From: Cynocephalus volans
Lineage: Eukaryota > Chordata > Mammalia > Dermoptera > Cynocephalidae
Reading direction: 5' to 3'
DNA: 64,000 nucleotides
Assembly (NCBI RefSeq): GCF_027409185.1
Contig: NC_084467.1
Span: forward strand, 19,272,501 to 19,336,500
Shown here: one piece after another, positions 50,470-63,054 of the stretch
Numbering within the stretch: the stretch's first letter is position 1
Layout: each line of letters starts with the position of its first letter
Made by a program: the position numbers and the translations under genes
The notes under the pieces: generated by a model
Seen by the model: only the letters and a program-made list of their open reading frames with translations
What the model was told of the DNA's origin: nothing
The model's database searches: none

Positions 50470-50690
50470 AGTGTATAAGGTAAGCTAAGTAATTGGTACT
50501 TATTATTAACAGTTATTATCTCCTTTGATTGTCACAACAAGGAATGAGATGGGAGTCACAAAGCATAGTTTACAGTTGAGGAAACAGGTTTGGAGAGGTT
50601 AAGTCATGAGCCCGAGGTGATTCCACTAAGCCAGAATTTAAACCTGGTGTAATGTTGAAGCCCATTCCGCTGTCCACTCCACCACACCCC
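50470..50690 (-). repeat. MIR SINE
   Basis: acagttgaggaaacaggttt, agaggttaagtcatgagccc, ctaagccagaatttaaacct. Confidence 0.75.
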
Positions 50691-51470
50691 CAGTTCATGG
50701 GGGAAGGAAGGAGTGGCTGGCATTCCAAGAGATGGGACAAATCCTGTCGAGAAAAACTCAATAGTCCCAGAGATCCAAGGTGCAAAGTATGTGGGTGCCC
50801 AGATGGGGTGCAAGAGGAGGCAGGAGAGAGGCGATGGGGGCCGAATAGTGAAGGGCCTTGAATCCCGGGTGGGGTGAAGGGACTGGGCTTTACTCTGTCC
50901 ACAGGGAGAACCGGCCGAGGGTCACATGACTCTGCAGCCACATGCAATATCTCCTCCCAGGCCATGCTCCCATGAAAATTCGTCACCTAACTAGGTGCTG
51001 GCTTGTGACATGTCACGTCCTTGCAGGTGGGCTTGAGCCTGGAAGACAGGTCCTCCGACTCACTCGTCGCTCAGCTTCCTCCTCGCCAGGCCTCCCTTTC
51101 AGGCTGTGGTGTTTTCTCAGGACTGAGCCAGGGACAGAGAGCACGGGCATATTTATCTATGTCACTGCCAGCCCTGCCTCCTGGAGGCCCCTGAGGGGTA
51201 TCTCGCAGAGCTCAATTATATAACCCCAAGTTGACACAGCAGGAAGGAAGAGGAAATAAATTATAACTAGTCTTTTTTCTCAGTCTCGGACACATTTTGA
51301 AACTGGATGGTGTGACATTTCCCTCCCTTCTCCCTCCCTCACCTTACTGACCTGGGGCCTCCAGGGACTTTGGTGGTTCTAGATCCGTGCTGATTACAGC
51401 CTTGATTCTGGTGCAGCTGGGGGTTTGGGGAGATCTTCCTGGAGGTGGGGGAGGGGAGAGAAACGAAATA
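50691..51470. other. Intronic, nothing recognised
   Basis: Open frames here lack domain content. Confidence 0.4.
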
Positions 51471-51474
51471 TGTT

Positions 51475-51700
51475 AAAGGACTGCTTTGTGCCAAACACTA
51501 TGTCAGGGGCTTTGTATTTATTATCTCATTTCAGCCAAACAGCAACCCCACGAAGGAGACCCCTTTATTATATCCATTTAATAGAAAAGGAAATGGAGGC
51601 ACAGAGAGGTTAAATAACTTTCCAAAGGCCACAAAGAAGAGCCAGGACGGTCTGGTTCTGACATTCCTACCTTTCAAATATCTCACACTGAATTCATAAC
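51475..51700 (-). repeat. MIR SINE
   Basis: gtatttattatctcatttca, ggaggcacagagaggttaaa. Confidence 0.75.
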
Positions 51701-52034
51701 ACGGGGATTCTTGAGAGAGCAGGGTGTGCTAGCGTCTCTCTATGCAGCAAGCTCCTCCACAGCTTAATTCCCAACACGTCCCTCACACCTAATCTCCACT
51801 CTGGCCATCCCTGGGCACTCAGCTCCGTTGTGCTGGGACCTTCACTGTCCCATCCCCTCACCAAATCTTACACCCTCCTTCCCACGTGTGTTCATCTGCC
51901 CCTTGCCCCCTCCCAGTCTTCACTCCCACTGTCTTCCCAGCTGGAATGGCACTCTTCTCTTTCCCACTTTATAAAATCCCAGTAAAATAATCAATGATAA
52001 TAATAATAATAATGCATATTCATTGAGCAGAAGC

Positions 52035-52555
52035 AGTGAAGTAGAGTGGATAAAAGCATGAACTCTGGAGTATTTGGCATAAGTTCCACCTGGTTCTGAC
52101 ACTTTCACTGGCTGTGTGACCTCAGGCAAGTTACTTAACCTCTCTGGACATCAGTTTCTTCACCTGTAAGATGGAGATAATGATATCCACCTTTTAGGGT
52201 ATCAAAATAAGTTGTACAAATAAAAAGAAAAAGCTATACAAATAAAAACGTATTTGTAAAGTTTTAAGAAATGTGCTCGGCACATGTTAAGTGCTTATTA
52301 AATGTTTATCCTTATCATCAAGCCCTCAAGATGTGGAGCTGATTCTGAAGTCAGATTCCCTGGGTTCACATCCTACCTCAATTTGTGACCTTGGACAAGT
52401 TACTTAATCTCCTTGGGCTTCAGTTTTCTCACATAAAAATTTTAAATGGTAACATGCTTTCTGCTTAGGGTGAATGAGGCAATGAACTAAACATAAAGTA
52501 CTTAGCAGGGGGGTCGGCACAGAACCAAGTAAATACAAGCTATTATTATATTACT
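52035..52555 (+). repeat. Two MIR SINEs in tandem orientation
   Basis: Copy 1 is 52040-52315 (gtgtgacctcaggcaagtta, gtgcttattaaatgtttatc). Copy 2 is 52330-52550 (cagattccctgggttcacat, gtgaccttggacaagttact). Confidence 0.8.
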
Positions 52556-52559
52556 GGGA

Positions 52560-53675
52560 TTCAGACTCAGGTCACTGTGACCCCACAGCCCCAGAGTTTA
52601 ATGACCACATGGGGCCACTCATTCTACTCCTCCAGGCAGTCTGCCCTCCCCACGGCCCCCTGCTCAGCACCCTCTTCCCCTGAGCTCCACAGTTCTCATG
52701 GCCTGTCTTGTGTTTTAGTGTCATGTCTGCATCATGATGCAGCCACACATGGTGGGAAGTCACAAGCCAGATGGTCTGTGCTTGATCCTTGCTCAGTGCC
52801 ACAGGTCAGCCAGTAGTTACGGAACACCCACTGCTTGTTTACTTAGCCAGTTGTCTGTTTCAGTCAATGAGGTGTGCTCATACCTACAATGTGCCAAGGG
52901 TGTGCGAGGCACTGGAGAGTCAAGAATGCTCGTGGAGCTCAGTGTCTGGTGTGGGACACAGCCACTCATCAAATGGAAGATGCTAACTACAACCAGGGGT
53001 GAGAGGGACACGGCACCATAGGCAGGCACAGCACCGGGATTTGATATGACACTTGGGTTAAAGCATTGGAAGCATCAATAGGTGAGCAAAGAGTGTTCTG
53101 GCACGTGAAAAGGCCCTGTGGCAGGTGTAGGAGGGACAGACAGGAAGAAGACTCCAGGAGTCTGCAGGATCCAGGACTGGGAATCTCCCTCCTGAAGTGA
53201 ATGAACCTCCAGGCTAAGGCCCCCACCCTACCATCAGCCACTTCTTCATACGTGACTCTGAACTCCTTCCTGAGGCAATCAGTAGTCCCTGAATGGAGCA
53301 GCTTTGGGCCCAGCTTGGCATCTGCTGTGGTTTGGTAAATAGACGTGACTCTGGGCAGCACGGGCAAGGAAAAGAAGCAACTATTAGTGTGTTTAGCGAC
53401 AGCCCACCTGGCTGACTCCTTCCATACCCAGGGCAGCTCGGGACACACCAGCACACGGAGGCACATGCACTGGCACGCTTGCCTGCGCCATACTCAGCCC
53501 TCTCCCCCAGGAGTACATAGGTGCCCCTGGTGAGCTCAGCACCCTGGCACACCCACCACATCCTTTCCTGCACCTCTTGCCTGCGCGTTTTTGCATTTCC
53601 TGGACCCCTGACTCACACTTGCCTTGCATGCTCCGCATACCCTAAAAGTCTTTTCCACATTCTCTTCGACACTTC
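52560..53675. other. Intronic; weak L2 similarity, no gene
   Basis: A weak L2-like stretch at about 52860-53140 (tacaatgtgccaagggtgtg). Open frames over 52987-53573 show no recognisable domain. Confidence 0.4.
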
Positions 53676-53679
53676 AAGG

Positions 53680-53885
53680 AGGGGCAGGGTGGGTGCTGGG
53701 AGGCAGAAGACTGGGTCCCAATACTGACCTGGTAGCTCTGTGACTTTGGACAAGTTACTCGGCCTCTCGGAGCCTCAGCTCCCGTGGGTGTAAAGCAGAC
53801 GGGTGTGATGAGGATTCAATGGGATTGTGAATGCGATGCCCCAAGCACGGTGGCTGGCACAGAGGAGGCGCCCAAAAGGGGCAAT
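53680..53885 (+). repeat. MIR SINE
   Basis: agctctgtgactttggacaa, cggtggctggcacagagg. Confidence 0.7.
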
Positions 53886-54306
53886 CATGACTGCGAGTAG
53901 TAAGTGCCCACCGCCCCCCCCCCCAGTTCCTTAGGTGCCAGGCCCAGCCCACACACGTAGGCCCCTGTCTACAGGGCAGACCTGGCTTCCCCCAGCCTCC
54001 ACACCTGAGGTTCCCCTGGGCCCTGTCAGCCTCCAGGAACCGGGCTCACAGCATATCAAAACGAGGAGGTTTGGCACAAACAGGAACCCCTGAGCCCAGC
54101 TCTGTGGGGTGTGAAGTGTCAGTGTCCCAAGACTCTGAGCTTCTTCAGAGATGACATTGGGACCAGCAGACCATGGAGATGGTGCCAGAATAGGTCAGCT
54201 CTAGGAGAATCCTGAAGCAGTAATAGGGTTGCTAGGCACAGTAGACAAGACCTACAAGACTTTTAAGGACCTGCAAAGATGTTTTAATTTCTTTTAGATT
54301 AAGGAG

Positions 54307-54413
54307 GGGGCTGGCCGGTTGGCTCAGTTTGTTACAGCACGATGTTGCTGATGATACCAGGGTCACAGGTTCAGATCCTTGAACCAGCCAGCCACCAAAA
54401 AATAAAATAAAAT
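54307..54413 (+). mobile_element. tRNA-Ile-derived SINE, monomer
   Basis: gggctggccggttggctcag, ggttcagatccttgaaccag, then an AAATAAAAT tail. It is diverged from the tRNA, so an old copy. Confidence 0.85.
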
Positions 54414-54579
54414 TATGGGGAAGAAAAGAACTTTTAGGGCAGAAGAAAGATATTTCCCGTTTTTTTTCTCATACTGGAAAAAAATAAAAATTTTTAGAGC
54501 CCACGAAAACGTATTATGGTGGAAGGGGCCCACAAAAGTCATAATGTGACCCTGACCAGTTCTTCATTCCTTCAGACAC

Positions 54580-54910
54580 ACTGACTGGGCAGGGTACTTT
54601 CAATTGGTTCTTATTTAATCCTTACAATCCAGATGAGGAAAATGAGGCTCATGAGGGAAAATAATTTGTCCACAACAGTGATTATAAGAGGTGTGATTTG
54701 AACCTGGGGCCATGTGAGTCCAGACCCTTGCTGTCTTCACTACATCACACTGGATATCTGCAAGTTCATCATTCTATTTACTTTAGTCCTCCCAGCATAA
54801 GGGCAGGACAATCACCCCATTTTAAAGGTGAGAAGACTGAGGCCTGGAGAAGAGAAAGAAGCACCCTGCCCACAGTCCCTCAGTGAGTCAGTGAAGGAGT
54901 TGGGAATAGC
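54580..54910 (-). repeat. MIR SINE and a second MIR-like fragment
   Basis: MIR at 54590-54755 (ttatttaatccttacaatcc, tgtgatttgaacctgggg). MIR-like text at 54795-54900 (ccattttaaaggtgagaaga). Confidence 0.65.
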
Positions 54911-57585
54911 CCCTTCCTCTGACTCTCTCTGTACTGCCCACTGCCCCGTCCAAAGCCTATCCCCACCCTGCCTCCCCAACACCCCCACTGCCACCCTACA
55001 CATATGGCTCCCCTGCCTTTCTTCCCACCTCCCTTCTTCGTCCAGTTTCCCAGCACAGAGAAGGGCTGCTCAGGTCTGCAGCATCATAGCACAGCCAGGG
55101 GTTGGCACTGCCACCTGGGAGGGTGGGGAGAAAAGAGAGGTGGCGGGCCAAGGCAAGAGTGAAGGTTTACATGAGACCGCAGGTCCCCCAGACAAATGCC
55201 CCTCTGTATCTTGGGGCTTATTGTGACTGGCTGCCAGCCAGCTCTCACTGCAGGCAGCTTGAATGGCTGGGATTGTTTCCCCACCTCCTGTCCTCTCTGG
55301 AGCCCAGCGCCTGCCAGGCCCGCGCTTGGGCAGGAAAGAGGAGGGGTGTTCCTTCTGGAATGGAGGGTGTGGGAGGCAAGCAAGCCCTGGGGAGGGTGAG
55401 AGGCCACGCATCCTGAACCACATGGAAAGCTGGAGGAGTCACAAGATGGAAGGTGCTTGAGAGGGAGGTCACTGGGTCCCAGCTGCTCATTGTAGGAGAG
55501 CAACCTACAGGCCAGACAGAACAAGTGACTTGCCCAAGGTCACACAGCAAGTAAGTAACAGGGGTAAGACTCAAACCTAGGACTCCTAACCTCCAGCCAG
55601 AGTTCTTGCCCCCCACATCGAGCCTCTCTGTCAGGGTTTTCAAGGTGGCCCTGCTAAAGAGGTAAGGTAGTGAGCTCCATAGACCAGGACATTGAGGCTC
55701 GAAGACAGAATATCTCATGTTAAGATTTCATTCATTGCACTAGGTTTCCTAGAATTCCATATTGAAATGCCGATACTTCAGAGAGCATTTTTATCCTTAA
55801 CTCATTAATAACAAACACTTTTAGGTTAGCCAAACCCTTGGAAAAGTCGGAGGGAGAGGCAGAGGATCAAAAGCAAGACTATCAAAAGGTCCACTTTGGG
55901 GATAACCTCAGATTTCTGGAGTTTGTAAGAGGGCACCGGCCTTGGTTCTTAAAAATAAAAACAATAGGGAGCTACCCAGGAGCACTGGAAGGCAGCACAC
56001 CTGGTTGCAAGGAGATTGCTGGCACTCATTTGGGTTTGGATTTTTTCCAGTACTCCCACGCCAGTTTTTTTTCCCCAGAAGTTTACAGTTGCCTGTCCAC
56101 AGTGTGCAAGACTCAATTACATCTACATATTCTTGCTTTTCATAGGTGACAATTACAATTAACCCAGAAACCTCAGTCCATGCTTTTTAGAAATTTGGTG
56201 CAGTTACAGCAGCAGGGGGCTGAAAGCCAGGCGGGAAAGGTGTGGGCCCGGCGGGGTCTCACGTGTCACTCCCCAGCCGTGGTTCACACAGGTCTGGTTT
56301 GGTTTGGTTCTTGCTACTGTTGCTACTAATCTTGTTTTGAATGAATCAGAAAGGAGCTCTTGAAAACGTACCAAATGAACCTTCCTCTCTGTGTGTGCCC
56401 CTGGGTGCCTCATTGGCCCTCAGTATCCCCATTAGTAAAGGAAAGGGCAGTGGACTCAGTATTTTTCAGACTGGGTTCTAAAGAATCCTAGGATAACAAG
56501 GAGTTGCCTCCTAGGGCCACCCCAGGGGTGTGGGGAGTGGTGAGGAGAAATTGTGGGGGGTGGGGTATGTGGGGGGTGCTGGAACAGAAGGGAGGAGTGT
56601 TGTTCCCTAAGGCTTTGCGGGGAGCTTAGTTTTCTATCATAAATCATTCCCCAAACTCTCCAACAAAAGAGTAGAACTACATTTCAGTCTGGACAAATGC
56701 ATCAGAAAAATCTACTGATTTCATTTTTTCTTGGCTGACAGGATCCCCCTGCACCCCTCTCTTCCCCCACCCTTCCCCCAGTCATACTGGTTTCCCCAGA
56801 CTGCATCAGAGGCCGCCCTCGCTCCTTCCTTCTGGAGTCCCTGGTCCCTCGTCCCCTGACCTTCTCTTGCTTGGTTGCTTTCCCGCTTCCATGGGACACA
56901 TCCTCCAGGAGCTTCTTGGGAAAGGCGTATGAGGTAGATGGATTGTTTTGAAGCTTTGCATGCCTGAAAATGCTGTTATTCTGCCCTCATGCTTGATATT
57001 TAGTTTGGCTTGCTGTGTACTTCTAGGCCGAAAATTATTTTCCCTTGGAATTTCGAAGAGTTGTCTCAGAGCTTCTAATGTTGCTCCTGTCAAATTCAGT
57101 GACTTCTGATTTCATCTGATTGTTGATCCTCTCTATTTGACCTGTTTAAAAAAAAAAAATCATTTCTGGAATTATTATTAGGATGCTGGAACTCCCGAAG
57201 TAACCTGCTGTCATCTACTTTCTCCCTCTTTCTTTTTGTTGATGATGGTTGGCTATCTGTCCTGTTCCTATTTAAAAGTAAGGCACTAAAAAGCTCACTG
57301 GGGAAAAATAGCTCATTGGACGTTCTGGGCATGAGGGAGGAGCTTGTTGACTAGTGGCCTTCCCATAGGCTGATTGGACAGAACCTGGTCATTTCATGGG
57401 AGGATTCTCTAATGTTAATCATTATCTATAGTCTAGTCCCTTTGGCTGATCAGTTTCCCAGAGCCTACTGGGATCTGGAGGTTAAGTAAGGCTCTGCTCC
57501 TGAGCTCGCAGCATTCTGGCAGCGCTGGGGGTCAAGGTGACTGGGCGAGCCCTACAATGCAGAGTTTAAAGGAGAATTGTGCTGC
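54911..57585. other. Intronic; one MIR-like stretch, otherwise nothing firm
   Basis: MIR-like text at about 55520-55620 (caagtgacttgcccaaggtc). The stretch 56935-57140 resembles a dispersed old repeat I could not name. No gene. Confidence 0.4.
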
Positions 57586-57587
57586 TC

Positions 57588-57769
57588 TAGGGCTGGTTTG
57601 TGGCTCACTTGGGAGAGTGTGGTGCTGATAACACCAAGGCCACGGTTCAGATCCCATATAGGGATGGCCGGTTAGCTCACTTGGGAGAGCATGGTGCTGA
57701 CAACACCAAGTCAAGGGTTAAGATTCCCTTACCGTTCATCTTTAAAAAAATAAAAAAATAAAGAAAGAA
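57588..57769 (+). mobile_element. tRNA-Ile-derived SINE, dimer
   Basis: Two units: gggctggtttgtggctcact...ggccacggttcagatcccat, and gatggccggttagctcactt...tcaagggttaagattccc. It ends in an A-rich tail. Flanks agaattgtgctgctc and agaattgagccgctc are a target-site duplication with a few changes. Confidence 0.92.
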
Positions 57770-58175
57770 AGAATTGAGCCGCTCCTTTTATAGACTTTCA
57801 TCTTCCACATGGTACCCTGATTTTTCTGTTGCTATCCATTCCTGAGTCTTTTACGGATTTCTTCAGTGCACCAGCTTTGACTGGTTTCCCTAGTCTGTAG
57901 GTTTGGGTCTCAGCCTTTTTCAGGCTGCTAAGTCATGTTCAGCCATCAGCTTTTCCAGCTTTCAAATCTGGATTGGCCTCTCTCCAATGTAGTTGTCTTC
58001 TCTCCGGTTCCCTTTGACCTTGTGGGTTTACACCTCTTGATACCTTTTCTGTCATTTGTGGGGAGTTTCAGTATGAAGCAGAGGTGAATGCTTGTGCTCC
58101 GTCTGCTTTGTTTAACCAGAAATCCTTCCCACATTTTTATTTTTTATTATTTTGTTGATTTTTTCTTTAACGCAC

Positions 58176-58345
58176 TTTTTTTTTTTTTTTTAAAGATGAC
58201 CCGTAAGGGGATCTTAACCCTTGACTTGGTGTTGTCAGCACCATGCTCACCCAGTGAGCTAACCGGCCATCCCTATATAGGGATCTGAACCGTGGCCTTG
58301 GTGTTATCAGCACCGCACTCTCCTGAGTGAGCCACGGGTCGGCCC
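58176..58345 (-). mobile_element. tRNA-Ile-derived SINE, dimer, minus orientation
   Basis: T tail first, then aaggggatcttaacccttga and gtgagccacgggtcggccc at the far end. It is about 90% like the copy at 57588 by eye and shares with it the one-base-shorter ccacggttcag. Flanks tctttaacgca and tctttcctgca may be the duplicated target. Confidence 0.92.
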
Positions 58346-58349
58346 CTCT

Positions 58350-59120
58350 TTCCTGCATTTTAAAAAAGAAAAATGTAGATCCCACTCTGTTTCTCTCAAG
58401 ATAAAGCAAACCAGAATTTGTCCTTCTTACCCGTAGTTTTCTTGCAGGGCAGAAGATTTATGGTCCCCTGTAGGCTAAAGAAACCATCCCTAAGTCACTG
58501 CAGAGCCTGAATGCTGCTGGAAGAGGTCAAACCCTCTGTCTGTCTGGGAAAAGAGAGCCCAGCTAACCAACTCATTGTGGTTCTTCTCTTCTGTAAAGGG
58601 ACTGATGGGCCTCATGGAGGAGCGAGACAGCTGGAAGACATCCTCAAATCAGAACTGGGCAGGGAGTGGACATATAAGACTAAAGATCTTCTAAGCCCTC
58701 GGCAGGGAGGAGACTTGGAAAGGAAAAATTGAGACTGGTAATGAGTTGACTGGGCAAGTAAATACCATAGGTGGGACCAAATCCTGGCTGGCAGAGGCTT
58801 GGGTGGGGTGGTTCTTCAGGACAGGATGAACTGTAAATGTATTTGAAGTTAGGTTGGAGGTAGGTGCTGAGTCTTACATGAGATGTGCTTGCTCAGAAAG
58901 GAAGGAATCAGGCCTGCCCAGTTGCCTCCTGAGCCCACTCCCCACACCCCAGCCCCGGCTGGCCCAGTAGCTCCAGGACACTGTCTCTGCTTCTCTCTCA
59001 CAGCACTTCTCACGTTCTCCCTCCCAATGCGGTGCTAGTGTCTACCATCCCCTCGACACGTCTGATCCACTTCAGTGTCCCCCACAGTGCCTGGCCTATG
59101 GCATGTGTCTGTTCAACAGT
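58350..59120. other. Intronic, nothing recognised
   Basis: No supported feature. Confidence 0.4.
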
Positions 59121-59124
59121 GCAA

Positions 59125-59880
59125 GGGAGGCAGAAGTGGATTAAGATCACAAACCTTGGAATCAGACAGATAAGAGTCCAAATCCTATGTAGGAGGCTGA
59201 ATAATGGCTTTTCGAAGATGTCCACATCCTCATCCCCAAAACTGGGGAATATGTTAGTTTACATGGCCAAAGGGACTTGCAGTCGTGATTAAGTTAAGTG
59301 TTTTGAGATGGGGAGATTATCCTGGATTATCTGAGTAGGCCCGATGTAATCACAGGGCCCGTAGAGGAGGACGGCAGGAGAGTCAGAAAGACAAGAGTCC
59401 ATATAGTGGTGGAAGCAGAGATCAGAGAGAGATAGGACGAGATAGCAGAGGAACCGCTGCTGGTTTGAAGATGGAGGATTTAGCCATGACTCAAGGAATG
59501 CAGGCAGCTTGCAGAAGCTGGAAAAGGCAATGGAGCAGATTCTCTCCTAGAGCCTCCAGAAGGAACACAGACAGCCCTGCTGACACTTCAGTTTTAGCCC
59601 ACTAAGACTGTCTTTAGACTTCTGACCTCTAGAACTGTAAGAAAACAAATGTGAATTGTTTTAAGCCACTGGATAGGCAGTACTTTGTTATTGCAGCAAC
59701 AAGAAACTAGTTCTGACATGTATTAGCACTGAAACCTTTGGGGAGTTACTAACCCCTCTGAGCTTCAGTTCTGCATCTGTGAAATAGAAATACTGTATGT
59801 GAGGAAATGTGTTTAAAGTGCTGAGCATGGTAACTGGCACACAGTGAGCACTTGACGAATGGTAGATAGCTATTGTGTTT
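59125..59880 (+). repeat. MIR SINE split by an LTR
   Basis: The left MIR part (tggaatcagacagataagag) ends at about 59187. The right part (gggagttactaacccctctg, ctggcacacagtgagcactt) starts at about 59710. Together they give one normal MIR. Confidence 0.75.
59188..59710 (+). repeat. MLT1-like MaLR LTR inside a MIR
   Basis: It begins tgtaggaggctgaataatgg, has tgctgacacttcagttttag and ends gcagcaacaagaaactag. Old and diverged. Confidence 0.65.
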
Positions 59881-60043
59881 GTGGTCATTGTCATCACATT
59901 CACCACCATCATCATTGTTATTGGCTGTCCATCCACAGATGTAGGAACAGACTGGCCATTTTCCTTCTTCTCTAGACTTTCTTGGAGAGAGAGAATAGGA
60001 AACTATTCTCTCTATCCAAGAGACAGGCCCAATAGCTCTACTC

Positions 60044-60253
60044 CAGTGGTCCTCAACCAGGGGCAATTTTGTCTCCCAGAAGACATTTAGAAATGTCTGG
60101 AGACATTTTTGGTTGTCACAAGTGGGGGATGCTATTGGCATCTAGTGGGTAGAGGCCAGGGAAGCTGCTTAACATCCTACAATGCACAGGACAGCCCCCA
60201 CAGCAAAGAATTATCTGGCCCAAATGTCAGTGGTGCAGTGGTGAGAAACCCTG
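60044..60253 (+). mobile_element. MER20 (hAT-Charlie) DNA transposon
   Basis: Close to full length: cagtggtcctcaaccagggg at the left, ggagacatttttggttgtca and gcacaggacagcccccacag inside, gtgagaaaccctg at the right end. The inverted ends cagtgg... and ...aaccctg fit the hAT family. Nonautonomous, without coding capacity. Confidence 0.9.
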
Positions 60254-60424
60254 CTGTACTATGAGGCTTTGTTGTACCTCTTGGGCTCAGGATATCAGCA
60301 GGTAGGAAGAACAGTGAGCAGAGTCCTTCGCCAGCAGGGCCACTGACCCTCGGACTGTCCCCAGGAATAATGCTTACCTCCTGGGGCGCTTGGCAGCTGT
60401 GGGCAGTTTGGAGGTAGAAGACCT

Positions 60425-60620
60425 GAGCTTGAGACTCAGCTCCTCTACTCACTTGCTGTTAGATTTTGGACAAGTCGCTTAACCCCTCTGAGCCTCCATT
60501 TCCTATCAGCAAAGTAGAGATACAAAGACCTGCCACATTGTATTAATTAAATGAGAAAACATTTGTGAAAGCAGAGTGCCTGGCACTTCACTGGTATCTC
60601 CTTAAATGTTAGCTCCGTTC
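60425..60620 (+). repeat. MIR SINE
   Basis: ttttggacaagtcgcttaac, gcagagtgcctggcacttca. Confidence 0.75.
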
Positions 60621-61925
60621 CCTTCCTGGCTGAGATGTCAGGGCGGAATTATCATCCTGTAACATATTCACTGAGAGGCCCGGACTCTTTAACCCTGTGG
60701 CTCCCCTCCAACCCCTCCTGGGACATTGGAACACCTGGAAATTTACGTGAGAGCTCACATGTAGTTTGAGGACTCTTGAGAGCTGGGACTTTAGCTTGGG
60801 CCCAAGGACTGAGGGGCAAACGGAAGCCACAGGGCACATTTCAGCCCTCAGTCAGTCTCAACCATGACGCCCACAGGTCTCTTCCTCCCACCAACTCCTG
60901 GCACTGCCTGTGCCACCCTTTTGGCACTAGGCACAATCTGCCTTGTGACTGCTTTCATCTGGGACTTCTATTTATACTCTTAGTATTTGCAGTTTATCAT
61001 ATTTTCAGGTCTCAGATTGGAAGTTCCTTCAGTCCCCTTTCCTTACAATGTGGGACACAAAAATCAGAGAAAGAAAGGATGTCCCATCATTTGACAGAGT
61101 GGGTAAATAAGATGTGGTGGACCTGAAACCCACACTTCCTGAGCCACAGGCCATTTCCGTAGGACTTCGGTATGATATTGATCAGGCGCCTCCCTGTGAT
61201 CAGTGCTGGGCTAGACATGAGGGGGATGATGCCCAATAAACACTGATCAAAGGAAAGATTCTGAAAGGAAACAATTCCATTTCTCATACTCTTTGTCCAA
61301 GCTCTAGGGCCATGATCCCCATAACCCTCCTTTGAACCCTCTTAGTGTTGAGTACATGGTGGACACTGGTTGAATGAAGGACAGGGTGCATGCGCAGAAG
61401 AACAGGTGGAAGGATGAATATGTGTGCAGTGGATGGGTGGGTGGATGTGGGCATGAGTGGATGGGAAGATGAGAGAATGAAAGGATAAATGAAACAAAAT
61501 GTTGGTTCCTAATTTCTGGGAACCAACCATGAGGAACACGTATTCAGTATGTAATTGTGGATGGCCTCAAGTTCAGGGGAGCATTCAGCAAAATTCCTAC
61601 CCCACCTTTGGGAGCTGTGACACGCAATGGGACAGAGCTTGAACAGATAGGGTAGATGAGGTGGGGATGAGATGATATGGGACCCAACAGGAAGGGAGAA
61701 TGTAGGAAATGGGTATTTAAGATTCAGGCAGCTTGGGTTGCTATATACCCAACAGAGTGTTTTGAGATTCATTCCTAAGGGTTCCTGTGCACTGCTGTTG
61801 CCAAGTCACCTCATGCTTACTTCCCTGTCCTAACACCCCCCGAGGCCATATCTTCAAGGAAGGATAAGCTTCTGGAAGACATCGGTTTCTGAGTAAAGCT
61901 ATGAATGGCTGTTTCATGCAATAGA
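60621..61925. other. Intronic; degenerate GGAT-type repeat at about 61405-61475
   Basis: gtggatgggtgggtggatgt marks a short tetranucleotide-like run. No gene recognised. Confidence 0.4.
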
Positions 61926-61929
61926 ACCA

Positions 61930-62065
61930 CAGGTTGGAAAGGCCTGTAGAGATCATCTCCAAACTGGGCCATTTTACAGATGGGAAAACCAAGGTCCAGG
62001 GAGGGGAGAGGACTTTCCAATGTCACATGGCAATGGGAATCCTGGTTTTCCTGATTCCCAAGTTA
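61930..62065. repeat. Ancient interspersed repeat, family not assigned
   Basis: gttggaaaggcctgtagaga, ccattttacagatgggaaaa: same dispersed type as 37878. Confidence 0.5.
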
Positions 62066-62419
62066 TGAATCTGCAGCTTGCTCTTCCCTGTGCACCCAGC
62101 AACCCCCGGGCCCTACCAGTCCCCTTTGGATTTTTTTGCCTCTCTGGGGAAGGTTTCGCTACTTCCTCTGTCTCTGCTCTCAGTGATGATGGAGAGGAAG
62201 GTGGGGCCCTTCAGAAGTCCTGGTGAATCCCTCCTCACATTTCCTCCTTGGGACACCATGCTTCATGGTCTGGTTCCCTGGACTCCCTATTTATACCTGG
62301 GTTTAACCAAATGCAGCCAATTCTTGACCATACGGAGAACAGGGAGCTCAAGTTCCAAGCAGAGCAGGGAGAACACCAACTGGAGACAGAAGGGACAGGA
62401 GAAGAGGGGCTGGGAACTG

Positions 62420-62640
62420 ACATTCACCCATCACCCTCCACACACCAGGCACTCTGCTGGGCAATTACGGCACCTCATTTACTCTCACAACCCCACAAGA
62501 TAGAGTTGTTATCACTGTTTTACAAATGAAAACACTAAGGCCTGGAGAAGTGGCCTGGCTTTATCATGCTAGTTAACAATGAGGCTGAGATTAAAATCCA
62601 GGTCTGCCTGACCCTGAAGCCCTTGCTGGGTCGTGAGTTC
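62420..62640 (-). repeat. MIR SINE
   Basis: ctcatttactctcacaaccc, tgttttacaaatgaaaacac, aaaatccaggtctgcctgac. Confidence 0.75.
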
Positions 62641-63054
62641 CTGAACAATGTGCTCCATCACAACACTGTCAAGGATTCTCAAGAGCCACTCAGAAGGAGC
62701 TAGAATTTCTCTCCTGAGGGCCCAAATCAACAAGGTCAAGGCTAACAGGATCGATGAAAAATCCTGCACTCAAGTTCAAAAAGACATTTGCACATGTGCA
62801 GAATGGAGTCCTGGTTACTGGATATCGTCACTGTTCATAATACTTCTGCTCTTGCCTTATATTTACGTAGCACCCGCAGTTTATAAACCTCTTCACTTGC
62901 CAATCCTAGGGCTTTGACTGACCACAAACAAGCATAAGAATAAGTCTGAAAAAGGGTTGTGGGGTCTATCAAAAGAGCATATATGAGCAGTGTGCTATGG
63001 CTGCCTGTAAAGCTACTGAGCTATTCATTTGCATTAATCCAGGGTAATATGAAT

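Noticed and set aside
52987..55718. Cluster of 100-160 aa frames on both strands
   Set aside because: No domains, and they cross recognisable MIR and SINE sequence. Consistent with chance in GC-richer intron.
62648..62917. NCMAP coding exon (frame with a C-terminal hydrophobic stretch)
   Set aside because: The hydrophobic run is at the wrong end, the sequence does not resemble the myelin protein, and no acceptor/donor pair frames it.
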